30,047 bases of DNA from a virus: the IMG/VR virus record IMGVR_UViG_3300025806_000133, positions 1 through 30,047 of that record. The stretch is one strand, 5' to 3'. The notes beneath the pieces were generated by a model that saw nothing but the letters and a program-made list of their open reading frames with translations, had not been told where the DNA came from and did not search any database. Shown here piece after piece: positions 15,685-23,648 of this stretch. The number at the start of each line of letters is the position of its first letter. The stretch's first letter is position 1. The translations under genes and the position numbers were made by a program.

Positions 15685-16839
15685 TTAGCCAATATAAATT
15701 GCTTTTGGAACTCTATTAAGAGTTAATTCCATAGCTTCTGATTCTTCTTGTTGTGCTTGTAACAATGCTTTTCTAGAAGTTGCTTCTAAGTTTTCTCTTA
15801 ATTCTGAAATTAAGATTTCTTTTTCTGTAGATGCCTCACTTCTTAAATCTGCACCATCTAATGTTATTTCTGAGTTAGGAATTGGTACTGAACTAAACTT
15901 AGCTCTTACTGCACCTAACATTTCTTTAGCTAATGCCAATGCGTATTTGTGAATCCAACGTTTTCCTACATGATTTATTCTAGTGTATTTAATTCTATCA
16001 AATGGTGCGTTTGAATAATCAGATACTACTGAATTGTCTATGATTGGGTTTCTTCTTTCCAAATCTAATATATAATGGAAGTGTACTCTATAACTACTCT
16101 CAGGTATTGGGAATAATCTTACTCTGTTGTTTTGAATATCAAATCCATATTGAGATTTACGAACCATATCGTTAAATTCAATTGCTTGTAATCTTAAAAG
16201 GTCATCATACAAAGGTGACATCATAAATGAAACACCTGGTGAGTAGTTACCCCATCCAAATGTATCCATCATTTGTTGTGAACCTAATCCAGTTCCTACA
16301 AATGGGTCAAAGTATCTTACCATTGCAGGTGGTGCGTTGTGTAACATCTTCTTAATTTCAATAGTATCCACACCAGGAGTCCCACTTTCCAATGAAACTA
16401 ACGTAGGGTCGGTTAAATCATAAACTTGTTGGTCTGCATTTGCAATAAATGAACCTGTATAGTATGTTACTCTACCACCACTTCCTGCTTCTGTACCATA
16501 ATCTTTTGCTAAAGATATCAATCCACCTAAGTTTGCATTTAATTCTGTTTGTGATAAATTTGAAGAGGTTGAACTACCCTTTATATTTAAAAGGTTTTCT
16601 CTAATATTAAATTGGTTTACTTGAGTTGAATATTCGGTAACTGCTTCCTCAATACACGCATAAAAGTTAATGTCTTGTAATTCAATATCAACAATTGGAT
16701 AACCTAATCGTTTGGCGCACCAAGATGACACCTTATCAACATCTTGTTGAAACTCATAATCATTATCATAATAACCAAACGGTGTCATATCTGGAAAGAA
16801 TGATGATGAACCTGGCCATATTGGAATTTGTACTGCCAT
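15685..16839 (-). CDS. gp13: Neck protein (gp13-like)
   Basis: This 384-residue protein begins with IPIWPGSSSF and has a helix-rich start (YEFQQDVDKVSSWCAKRLGYPIVDIELQ), the segment FYACIEEAVTEYSTQVNQF, and an ALALAKEMLGAVRAKFSSV helix. These are familiar from gp13-type neck/adaptor proteins of marine T4-like phages. It is longer than T4 gp13 (309). The protein would sit under the portal as part of the head-tail connector. It has a strong AATAGGAG site and a TATTTAT motif upstream. Confidence 0.75.
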   Translation of the reverse strand: MAVQIPIWPGSSSFFPDMTPFGYYDNDYEFQQDVDKVSSWCAKRLGYPIVDIELQDINFYACIEEAVTEYSTQVNQFNIRENLLNIKGSSTSSNLSQTELNANLGGLISLAKDYGTEAGSGGRVTYYTGSFIANADQQVYDLTDPTLVSLESGTPGVDTIEIKKMLHNAPPAMVRYFDPFVGTGLGSQQMMDTFGWGNYSPGVSFMMSPLYDDLLRLQAIEFNDMVRKSQYGFDIQNNRVRLFPIPESSYRVHFHYILDLERRNPIIDNSVVSDYSNAPFDRIKYTRINHVGKRWIHKYALALAKEMLGAVRAKFSSVPIPNSEITLDGADLRSEASTEKEILISELRENLEATSRKALLQAQQEESEAMELTLNRVPKAIYIG

Positions 16840-16859
16840 TAATATCTCCTATTGTTTAT

Positions 16860-16868
16860 TATAAATAT
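16860..16868 (-). promoter_or_regulatory. Late-promoter-like motif (ATATTTATA)
   Basis: It lies about 20 bases before the gp13-like gene, right after the LamG remnant. Confidence 0.45.
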
Positions 16869-16877
16869 GGTAGATTG

Positions 16878-17120
16878 TTATAATCCGAACCTATTTTTTA
16901 ATGCGTTGTAATTTTGAAGAACTTCTTGTGATGATAAGGCACTGTTATATAATAATACTGAAGATGATTTACCTGTAAATGTTTGAGTACCATAATCAGC
17001 TTTACCTATTTTAAAGTTAACTGCGGGGTTATTTATAGGGGATGTATAACTAACAGTTTGATATTCTGTATCATTTATGTACCTGCTATATCTTCTTGCG
17101 GTGTATTTTCTTTCAACCAA
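16878..17120 (-). pseudogene. Stranded C-terminal end of a LamG-type tail fibre
   Basis: The last 60 or so residues, ending VLLYNSALSSQEVLQNYNALKNRFGL in two adjacent pieces, match the usual end of LamG/concanavalin-like domains in phage fibres. Nothing upstream continues the domain. An in-frame TAA sits just before a TTG, there is no ribosome site, and the preceding bases belong to another frame. The simplest reading is the 3' remnant of a fibre gene whose front was replaced by the cassette to the right. Confidence 0.65.
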
Positions 17121-17302
17121 TTAGTAAACGTTTTAGAATCCCCTATTATTTCAACGTGAGCATCTGATGCTGATTGTTCTCCCTCATAGCCTACAACAAT
17201 AGACTCATCGTTTAAGGTTATTTCTCGTCCAGAAGTCCACCTATTATCTATAGGTGTAATTCCGTTTTCCTTTATGTATCCGTAGTTATTTATAGTCTTG
17301 AT
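17075..17302 (-). pseudogene. Open frame without a start codon (75 codons)
   Basis: An open frame runs between TAA codons with protein-like composition (NYGYIKENGITPIDNRW, later VGYEGEQSASDAHVEII and FTNWLKEN). It contains no ATG, GTG or TTG near its start and no ribosome site. It overlaps the LamG remnant's opening. It could be a decayed gene brought with the fibre cassette, or a frameshifted continuation of the 63-residue gene before it. I cannot tell which. Confidence 0.35.
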
Positions 17303-17307
17303 TTATT

Positions 17308-17499
17308 TTAAATATCCGTTGTTGTTTCTGTTTGAGTTATTGAATCGGATTCTACACCACTTACCCATCCAACTGATTTAGCATCAGCCTCTTGTGATTT
17401 CATTATAAAAAAACCTTCAACACAAGGTAATGCACTTAATATACTTCCATCCCTCAATCTAAAGTCATTTGGCTTTTCTTTATAAATTAAATACTTCAT
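17308..17499 (-). CDS. Small protein following the jelly-roll fibre (63 aa)
   Basis: The protein reads MKYLIYKEKPNDFRLRDGSI and then LPCVEGFFIMKSQEAD. It has no known motif. The AGGAGG ribosome site lies in the last codons of the fibre gene, and TAAAATG couples the two genes. It was probably acquired together with the fibre gene, perhaps as its chaperone or accessory, which is inference from coupling. Confidence 0.55.
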   Translation of the reverse strand: MKYLIYKEKPNDFRLRDGSILSALPCVEGFFIMKSQEADAKSVGWVSGVESDSITQTETTTDI

Positions 17500-17500
17500 T

Positions 17501-18325
17501 TTATCTTCCTCCTGAAATTACATTTGCGTTATAAGTAGTAATTGCGTCATTAAAATCTTCAGCCTCATTTGATGTTAAACCTTCATGAATTGCACAAAAC
17601 CTATACCTTCTATTTGAAAAGAAAGCCGGGTTTGTACCGTTGTTTCTGCAAAAAATATACAGCGCATCCGAATTAAAAGACCATGCCCCTAAATTAGTGT
17701 CACTGCCTTCTGTTGACCCGTTTAAATAAGCCTCCATGTCATTTGCTGAACGCCTTACCATCGTTCGTACACCCAAATCCAAAGTCGTTCCGCTAACAGA
17801 ATCGCCTAAGGAACCTAATATATAGGTATAAGTAGCATTTACCATCGCTAAATGGATGTAGGAATTTGAACCGAAATCAACCCCGCCGCCCGAATTTGTG
17901 GCAATATCTAAAGTTATTCCAAAATTATTTTCGCTCGCTCCAGATGCATCTGGAATAAAATTAGTGCTTCCATACATATTAGTACCATTACCCGTTACTC
18001 CATTATCTGCGTGAGTAGGTGAATTAAACCAAGTAATATCAAACGTACTAGGATTAACAGCGTTAACGGCTGCTGCGTCTAAATCTGTTGGGCTAATTGG
18101 ATAAAGCGCATAAAACTTAGAGTAGATATTAGAGTTATTAGTAGTGCTTCCCGTTCCTTTTAAGTCGGAGAATAATTGATTGACCGCTGCTATCTCCGTA
18201 GCGTCAACAATACTTGCTGCTGCTATGTATGCTTGAGCGTCTTGGTCAGGCGTAGGTGGTGGAACAGGAGTTGACCATCTAAATGGGCCAACTGAACCGT
18301 CTGAATTTCTAAATTTTATTCCCAT
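17501..18325 (-). CDS. Receptor-binding fibre protein with jelly-roll-like domain (274 aa)
   Basis: After a short N-terminal anchor and a proline-rich linker (PVPPPTPDQD), the protein has AYIAAASIVDATEIAAVNQL, YSKFYALYPI, DLDAAAVNAV, HADNGVTGNGTNMYG and a final EGLTSNEAEDFNDAITTYN. From memory this is a widespread fibre/adhesin domain of phages and prophages, with lectin-like fold expected. Codon use here is richer in CCG/GCG than in the neighbours, a sign of recent transfer. It is likely a tail fibre tip contacting the host surface. Confidence 0.65.
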   Translation of the reverse strand: MGIKFRNSDGSVGPFRWSTPVPPPTPDQDAQAYIAAASIVDATEIAAVNQLFSDLKGTGSTTNNSNIYSKFYALYPISPTDLDAAAVNAVNPSTFDITWFNSPTHADNGVTGNGTNMYGSTNFIPDASGASENNFGITLDIATNSGGGVDFGSNSYIHLAMVNATYTYILGSLGDSVSGTTLDLGVRTMVRRSANDMEAYLNGSTEGSDTNLGAWSFNSDALYIFCRNNGTNPAFFSNRRYRFCAIHEGLTSNEAEDFNDAITTYNANVISGGR

Positions 18326-18369
18326 TTTCTTAATGTATTAAATATTATAAAATCTCTTGTGCTACTCAT
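18316..18369 (-). CDS. Possible 17-residue leader peptide
   Basis: A frame starts at ATG 18369 after an AGGAA site and ends inside the first codons of the 274-residue fibre gene. The two ATG/stop signals overlap, which could couple translation of the fibre to the leader. Length and lack of comparison make this tentative. Confidence 0.3.
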   Translation of the reverse strand: MSSTRDFIIFNTLRKWE

Positions 18370-18386
18370 AATTTATTCCTGTTTTA

Positions 18387-18812
18387 TTAACACGGTGTTA
18401 CATCACCTACTCCACCACCACTTACATTAAATGATGCGGGTTCACCCATCCAATAAAATCCATCTTCTGGAATGGTTTCTCCACCTGAATCGGTATATAC
18501 ATTATCTCCATCTGTGGGATATGTACCTCCCCCATCATGATACCATTCTGCAGTTTCTCTACCAGATTCACACGCAACTTCTGGAAAGTCATATGGAGTC
18601 TCATCTACAGCAAATGCCGTAAGTGATGATGCTGAATGGTCATATGAATAAAATTCTGAAATTGCGTGTGGTGTTGAACCATCTGGTTTTGATGTTGAGT
18701 TTGTATTAATACCCGTAGTCGATTGAGTTGTAAGAGATACATTGCTCAAACTTACACCCATTTCGGTTGCAATATCACCTAAACTTAATTGTCCTGATGC
18801 TGTTAGTGCCAT
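18387..18812 (-). CDS. Fibre accessory protein (141 aa)
   Basis: The opening MALTASGQLSLGDIATEMG and AISEFYSYD matches a common phage fibre-module theme (SGQISxxDI...ISxSxF). The C-terminal half is rich in Gly, Asp and Tyr and contains two cysteines. It shares a base with the stop of the S74 fibre and lies inside the fibre cluster, so a virion fibre or fibre-tip protein is likely. The C-terminal part is not recognised. Confidence 0.6.
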   Translation of the reverse strand: MALTASGQLSLGDIATEMGVSLSNVSLTTQSTTGINTNSTSKPDGSTPHAISEFYSYDHSASSLTAFAVDETPYDFPEVACESGRETAEWYHDGGGTYPTDGDNVYTDSGGETIPEDGFYWMGEPASFNVSGGGVGDVTPC

Positions 18813-20206
18813 TACCCAATCTTATTTTTAAGTTCATCAATTTGTTTTTGTTGTTCTTTGACAGTTTCAATAAGAAGTGGTATCAATTTTTCATATCTAA
18901 CCGCTTTCATCCCACTATCTCTTGTTTGAACTGCTTGTGGTAGAACTAATTCTACTTCTTGTGCAATAACCCCAACATCATTTCCACTATTACCATGTAG
19001 TTCTGTATCTTCAATCCAATCAAATTCTACACCACTTAATTTTTGTAGTTTTTCTAATGGCGATTCAATTTGTTTTATATTCTTCTTCCATCTTTTATCT
19101 GATGATGAATATGCTACAATATCATTTGATGCATCAATTCTACCATCTGTTGCGTTTGCAGGTACACCCACACCTAATGAACCTCCTGCAACATTAAGGT
19201 CGCCTGTCAATCCTAACTCTGAGCCATCAAATGTTAGATTTGAAGATGCTACTAATGTATCAGCATCATTAAATATAGCTACTTGATATTGAACGGGTGT
19301 TCCTTGTTTATCAACTAAATTTCCGTCCCAAACTTTAGAATCAATTTCATCTGTTACTAATTGATTAGAAGAATTTTTTACTACTACAGAATTATCAGTA
19401 CCTGTTCCAATTGTAGCTGTTATTCCTCCTGTTATACCCATTGAGCCAGTAATCAATGCGCTTCCAGATACAATAAAATTACCATCTACTTCCAAAGTGT
19501 CAAAGTCAATTTCTAACAATGAACTCGAAACAATCATACTTCCAGAACCTTCGGCTAAGCTCATATTAAAATCAGTTGCATCAATTGAACCACTAAAGTT
19601 TCCTACAAATGAACCTGAATAATTACCTTCTCCACCTAGAGCATAACTGGCAGTAGTAGCATATGAACTACTTATCACGCCTGTGATTCCAGAACCATCG
19701 CCTGAAAATGTATTAGCGGTTAATGAGCCTGATACATCCAAGCTTCCACTTAAATATGTTAGTGGTGTATCTAATTCTATATTTCCACTAGTAGATGATA
19801 ATATCAACGATGCAGCGGAAGAGTTATATGGTGTATATATTCTATGTTCCGTACGGCCGTTAAAACGAATAGTGGGGATTGCTGCGGTGCCTGCACCTAC
19901 ATACAAATCTCCAGTCAATAATCTTGTTGATGCATTAATTGATAATGTACCGCTTAAGCCGTTATATGATAAGATATCTCCTGTGAAACGGTTTGCAAAA
20001 ATAAATGTACCGTTATTAACATTACCAACCTGAAACTTGGTTGCTCCTAATCCTGTATAGTCTATAAAATAATCGCTAACATCTTGAGTATTTCCTGATA
20101 TACTACCTGTAACATTCAATGAACCAGTAACTCCTAAATCCCCTACACTTAGCGAATTTAAAATTGCATCACTACCAGATGTGATGACTTTTTTCCAATT
20201 TGGCAT
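18812..20206 (-). CDS. Tail fibre with C-terminal S74 chaperone domain
   Basis: This 464-residue protein has an N-terminal MPNWKKVITSGSDA anchor shared with the 451-residue fibre, a long repetitive beta-rich shaft of 'SGS' and 'TGS' strands, and an intramolecular chaperone at about 368-464. The chaperone has the S74 signature SSDKRWKKNI, then a VGVIAQEV segment and a coiled-coil tail. In this family the domain trimerises the fibre and then cuts itself off before the serine of the SD motif, here near S369, with a downstream lysine. A strong AATAGGAG site precedes it. Confidence 0.85.
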   Translation of the reverse strand: MPNWKKVITSGSDAILNSLSVGDLGVTGSLNVTGSISGNTQDVSDYFIDYTGLGATKFQVGNVNNGTFIFANRFTGDILSYNGLSGTLSINASTRLLTGDLYVGAGTAAIPTIRFNGRTEHRIYTPYNSSAASLILSSTSGNIELDTPLTYLSGSLDVSGSLTANTFSGDGSGITGVISSSYATTASYALGGEGNYSGSFVGNFSGSIDATDFNMSLAEGSGSMIVSSSLLEIDFDTLEVDGNFIVSGSALITGSMGITGGITATIGTGTDNSVVVKNSSNQLVTDEIDSKVWDGNLVDKQGTPVQYQVAIFNDADTLVASSNLTFDGSELGLTGDLNVAGGSLGVGVPANATDGRIDASNDIVAYSSSDKRWKKNIKQIESPLEKLQKLSGVEFDWIEDTELHGNSGNDVGVIAQEVELVLPQAVQTRDSGMKAVRYEKLIPLLIETVKEQQKQIDELKNKIG

Positions 20207-20280
20207 ATATCTCTCCTATTATGGTTGGTAATGACACATCGTCACCCACTTCCGTTTGTTGGCCTATAATAGCTATTTAA

Positions 20281-20290
20281 TATAAATATA
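20281..20290 (-). promoter_or_regulatory. Late-promoter-like motif (TATATTTATA)
   Basis: It lies about 75 bases before the S74 fibre and right after the terminator 20310-20329. Confidence 0.45.
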
Positions 20291-20309
20291 AGAATTTTAT
20301 TATTAAAGT

Positions 20310-20329
20310 AAAAAATCCCCATAAGAGGA
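20310..20329 (-). terminator. Short hairpin terminator
   Basis: TCCTC, TTAT loop, GGGGA, followed by TTTTTT on the minus strand. The stem is five pairs with one wobble, so it is weaker than the others. Confidence 0.5.
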
Positions 20330-20346
20330 CTTTTAATTATAACACA

Positions 20347-20544
20347 CTATGCGTTAGTTATATTTTTTTGAATTTTAACTGCAGTTTCAAATACTAATTG
20401 AACATCATTGCCTTTAAAAGTTGATTCTGATATTAACTGTAATAAGAACTCTAGTTCTTCTTTTGAAAATACCTCATTGTCACTTTTTTTATTTTCTTTA
20501 AGTTGTTGTAATGATGCCATAACGGTTTTTAATTTTTTTAACAT
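20347..20544 (-). CDS. Small helical protein in the fibre cluster (65 aa)
   Basis: The FSKEELEFLLQLISESTFKGNDVQLVFETAVKIQ part resembles, from memory, small conserved proteins that sit beside phage fibre genes. It is amphipathic and likely helical. It follows the 451-residue fibre by five bases and is followed by a terminator, so it is cotranscribed with that fibre. A fibre-assembly helper is possible but unproven. Confidence 0.6.
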   Translation of the reverse strand: MLKKLKTVMASLQQLKENKKSDNEVFSKEELEFLLQLISESTFKGNDVQLVFETAVKIQKNITNA

Positions 20545-20549
20545 TTTGA

Positions 20550-21905
20550 TTATGCATAGATGTAAATTTCTTCAGAATCTGTTTTAATATGAATAGTACC
20601 CACACCTTGAAATGTTGGTGCAGTCGATGGTGCAGATGTGGATGATTCAATATTACCTAATTTAGAAGTTGGTGTACCACCTGTAGTTACATTATGTGCT
20701 AATTGTGATTTATATCCAAATGTTGCACCATTACCATCAGAATCATCACAGAAAATAGAGTGACCTGCTTGAGCAGTTCCGTTTCCAGTACCACCGAATA
20801 TAATTCCGCTATCACCAGAGGTTGAACCTGAGTTTAATAGAATAAATTGGTCTTCTACATTTAAGTTAGTTACTTGTAATTCAGTTGTTGTGCCTGTAAT
20901 TGTTAAGTTACCTGGTATAGTAATCGTATCACTAGCATCACCGATAGTTGCTGCTCCTCCTAATGAAGCGTTTAATGCTGTTTTAACATTTGCAGTATCT
21001 GTTACATCAGCAGATGCTTCAATTGCATCTAATTTATCAAACATTGCTTTTGTCATTACACCTGCAACAGATGTTGATGCTGCTCCTATTGCAACATTAT
21101 CACCATCAGATGAGTTTATCGTAACATCTGTTTCTGATGTGGTTTTGGTTAAGTTTGTAGAAACATTTGTTACCTTTGCCGTATTGGTTGCAACATCGGA
21201 TGCTATAGATGAACTTAATGCAGTTGATGAGCCTGATATCATTGTTGGGGTTAATGCCTTTACCAGCGCAATTGTGGCTAATTCAGTATCCATTAGTGCT
21301 CCAGCAGAAGTTACATTTGCGGTATTTGTTACATCTGCGGATGCCTCAATTCCATCTAATTTATCATGATGAGTAGTACTCATTAAACCGGCGATTGTAT
21401 CGGTTGCTTCTCCAATAATTACATTATCACCATCAGATGAATTAATTGTTATTTGAGCTGCAGCTGTTGTTTTGGATAGGTTAGTACTTACGTTTGTTAC
21501 TTTTGCTGTATTGGCGTCTATTTCAGCCAACAAAGTATTTGATAGTTTGTCTTCGGTTACTGCATCATCTGCTAGTTGGGTTGTACCAACACCACCATCA
21601 GTAATCTGAATGTCGTTAGCGTTGGCAGTTATACCAGTACCACCAACAACATTTAGAGTTGCATCGCCAGTAGTTGCACCACCAGTTAAACCATCACCAG
21701 CAACAACACTTGAAATATCACCAGAACCTGCTCCGGCACCGATATCGGAAAGAACTTCTGCACCGGTTCTAAAATCTACGTTTCCACTAGTATCTAATAC
21801 CAAAAACTTATCTGTATCTGTACCTGCGTTAGAAACACTACTTAGTGCTAACGCAGATAACTCTGCTGATGAGCCTGATACTATTACTTTTTTCCATCCT
21901 GCCAT
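20550..21905 (-). CDS. Repetitive tail fibre (451 aa)
   Basis: The protein begins with MAGWKKVIVSGSSAELSAL, the same anchor type as the S74 fibre. Residues 45-105 contain the LSDIGA...GLTGG..GDATLNV..GTGI motif frequent in phage fibres. Residues 132-198 and 241-307 are a clear internal repeat. The C-terminus has a DQFILLNSGS strand region and an 'FQGVGTIHIKTDSEEIYIY' end. It would form an elongated trimeric shaft; the tip is not a known lectin. AGAGG precedes the ATG and a TATTTAT motif lies upstream. Confidence 0.75.
   Translation of the reverse strand: MAGWKKVIVSGSSAELSALALSSVSNAGTDTDKFLVLDTSGNVDFRTGAEVLSDIGAGAGSGDISSVVAGDGLTGGATTGDATLNVVGGTGITANANDIQITDGGVGTTQLADDAVTEDKLSNTLLAEIDANTAKVTNVSTNLSKTTAAAQITINSSDGDNVIIGEATDTIAGLMSTTHHDKLDGIEASADVTNTANVTSAGALMDTELATIALVKALTPTMISGSSTALSSSIASDVATNTAKVTNVSTNLTKTTSETDVTINSSDGDNVAIGAASTSVAGVMTKAMFDKLDAIEASADVTDTANVKTALNASLGGAATIGDASDTITIPGNLTITGTTTELQVTNLNVEDQFILLNSGSTSGDSGIIFGGTGNGTAQAGHSIFCDDSDGNGATFGYKSQLAHNVTTGGTPTSKLGNIESSTSAPSTAPTFQGVGTIHIKTDSEEIYIYA
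20985..21185 (-). repeat. Fibre internal repeat, copy B
   Basis: It encodes residues 241-307 of the 451-residue fibre and shares NTAKVTNVSTNL-KTT, TINSSDGDNV and KLD-IEASADVT with copy A. Confidence 0.85.
21312..21512 (-). repeat. Fibre internal repeat, copy A
   Basis: It encodes residues 132-198 of the 451-residue fibre and repeats 109 residues later as copy B. Confidence 0.85.
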
Positions 21906-21944
21906 TTTTTTACCTCTTTAAATTCTTTTGTTCTATATTATACT

Positions 21945-21953
21945 AATAAATAT
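21945..21953 (-). promoter_or_regulatory. Late-promoter-like motif (ATATTTATT)
   Basis: It lies about 40 bases before the 451-residue fibre. The extended form, ATATTTATTAGTATA, is identical to that at 10815. Confidence 0.45.
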
Positions 21954-21959
21954 TAACTT

Positions 21960-22352
21960 TTATAAATAAACGAAAAAATTACTTCCACTTATTGATATTG
22001 CACCATCTTCTCCAGTTGGTAGTGTAGTAGATTCTTTTATTATGAACGTTCCCTCTGAATTTACCTTTACCTTATCACTTCCATTAATTTTTACCAAAAA
22101 CATATCGGTTGATGGTGTATCGTTTTCAATTAATGAAAGAGATGATGTTAATGCGCCAGTTAATTCAACCGAACCTGTGATTTGTGCGTTGGTAGTTACA
22201 ATTGATTCAATAGAATCAGAACCATTATTTTTTTTAAAAAACAACTTACCATCAAATGTGTTTACAGACAATTCACCCAATGTTAAGTCACTAATACTTG
22301 GTACTTTAGATTGAACACTACTTCTTTTTAATTTTATTTCATTAGATGCCAC
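21960..22352 (-). CDS. Fibre-type structural protein (130 aa)
   Basis: The opening SNEIKLKRSSVQSKVPSISD then LTLGELSVNTFDGKLFFKKNN is a familiar phage pattern of 'IKLRRS..G..P....L..GELA.NT.DG.LF', seen at the start of fibre and appendage proteins. The remainder is beta-rich. The start is GTG at 22352, with GAGGGA before it. It lies among fibre genes and is probably a short appendage or fibre connector. Confidence 0.65.
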   Translation of the reverse strand: MASNEIKLKRSSVQSKVPSISDLTLGELSVNTFDGKLFFKKNNGSDSIESIVTTNAQITGSVELTGALTSSLSLIENDTPSTDMFLVKINGSDKVKVNSEGTFIIKESTTLPTGEDGAISISGSNFFVYL

Positions 22353-22372
22353 TATTATCCCTCAATTATTAA

Positions 22373-23215
22373 TTAAAAACTACCACCATCTAGTGAATCA
22401 AATGAATCAAATGATATAGAACCACTTACATTTAGTGAGCCTGATATTTGTACCGAACTACTAATTTCGACTTTTGGTGTATCTAAAACAATTACACCAC
22501 CAGAACCACTATAAGTTGATAAATGAAGTTTTGGTGGAAATAAAGAATTTTCTGTACCGAATTGGTCATCTGCTTTTATGTAAAATGTACCAAAATCTGA
22601 ATATATAAAATTATTCCGAGTTACAGTTGAATTTAAATATATACCACCTGCTGTGTTTGAACCACCACCAATCAGCAAATAATCATTAGCATCGGCCTGG
22701 AGTGTGATTGGATTATACCCACGATAATAATATGAAAGTGGAGATGCTGAAGATTTTAATTGATAATTACCATCACCCGCTCCACCAAACATTGGAATAC
22801 TTAATAAACTATTAGATGCGTCCCAATCAATATAAACATTAGTTGCATTTGTAGCGGAATCTGCTGCTAAATTTGTTAAACCACCACCATTTCCAGTTAT
22901 TGAACCACTAATGTTTAATGAACCTGATAGTTGTAGGGATGATGTAGTTGCATATATTACCCCACCTTCAATTAGTGTAAATACCCCACCACCATCAGCA
23001 CCTGCTGGCCCTTGTATTCCTTGAGCACCAGTTTCACCTTGAACTCCTCTGTCACCCTTTGGGCCCAGAGTTTTTACTTCAACTATAGATGTTACTGGTT
23101 GAGTAACTTCAACATTAGATGCTACATTAGTATCTATAACCTCAATTTTATTATTGGAGTTGGTTACAGTTACTTTATTATCGGCATTTGTTATATTTAC
23201 TTTCTTAGATGCCAT
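22373..23215 (-). CDS. Collagen-like tail fibre (280 aa)
   Basis: Residues 1-45 carry strand repeats (KVNITNADNKVTVTN...). Residues 51-77 are nine collagen-type Gly-X-Y triplets starting GPKGDRGVQGETG. The rest is a beta-rich shaft with LSGSLNISGSITGN and a matching SSVQISGSLNVSGSI near the end. Collagen-like stretches form trimeric stalks in phage fibres. The gene follows the BppU-like gene by one base on one side and is 20 bases before the 130-residue fibre gene on the other, so the three are one unit. Confidence 0.75.
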   Translation of the reverse strand: MASKKVNITNADNKVTVTNSNNKIEVIDTNVASNVEVTQPVTSIVEVKTLGPKGDRGVQGETGAQGIQGPAGADGGGVFTLIEGGVIYATTSSLQLSGSLNISGSITGNGGGLTNLAADSATNATNVYIDWDASNSLLSIPMFGGAGDGNYQLKSSASPLSYYYRGYNPITLQADANDYLLIGGGSNTAGGIYLNSTVTRNNFIYSDFGTFYIKADDQFGTENSLFPPKLHLSTYSGSGGVIVLDTPKVEISSSVQISGSLNVSGSISFDSFDSLDGGSF

Positions 23216-23216
23216 T

Positions 23217-23609
23217 TTATCGTGTTACCTCTTTAGATAAGTTTACCTTACCTTCTAGCAATCTAACCACATATTCAGAATTACCACTACCAGAGTAGAT
23301 TTCCAAATCATAATGAGCAGTTGTAAAATCTAATGCGGATGAAGTTACTGCTGAAACATATATTCCGATTGAACCAGATGATAGCGGTGTACTTCCGTTT
23401 GAACCACTAAAGTTTAAGCCTGTATTATCTGATTGTAAGGTACTTGATAACGTTAAATACACATCAGATGACTCAATCGTTGGTCTTACTTGCATTCTTC
23501 CATTATATGACGTTAAATCAATAGGAGTGTCATTAGAATCTTTGTATTGTATTTCAAATTCTAATGTTGACCCTTGTTCTATTGTAAATGAATATTTTCC
23601 TGCTGACAT
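23217..23609 (-). CDS. BppU-N-like baseplate/fibre connector (130 aa)
   Basis: The pattern FTIEQGSTLEFEIQYKDSNDTPIDLTSYNGRMQVRP, then a YDLEIYSGSG strand and RLLEGKVNLSKEVTR at the end, is typical of a small beta-sandwich protein seen in many phages. It resembles the N-terminal domain of receptor-binding baseplate proteins of the BppU type. It probably anchors fibres. It has an AAAGG site and a TATTTAT motif upstream, heading a fibre operon. Confidence 0.65.
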   Translation of the reverse strand: MSAGKYSFTIEQGSTLEFEIQYKDSNDTPIDLTSYNGRMQVRPTIESSDVYLTLSSTLQSDNTGLNFSGSNGSTPLSSGSIGIYVSAVTSSALDFTTAHYDLEIYSGSGNSEYVVRLLEGKVNLSKEVTR

Positions 23610-23632
23610 AGTTACCTTTGATTAGTGTTTAT

Positions 23633-23641
23633 AATAAATAT
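23633..23641 (-). promoter_or_regulatory. Late-promoter-like motif (ATATTTATT)
   Basis: It lies about 25 bases before the BppU-like gene and overlaps nothing upstream except the last bases near the PhoH stop. Confidence 0.4.
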
Positions 23642-23648
23642 ATACAAT

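Noticed and set aside
18422-18622. Short frames on both strands inside the 141-residue gene
   Set aside because: Full overlap with a better gene, no ribosome site, and His/Met-rich composition typical of chance frames.
20890-21921. Plus-strand open frames within the 451-residue fibre
   Set aside because: They are shadows of a repetitive Thr/Ala/Val-rich gene; both carry mirrored copies of its internal repeat.
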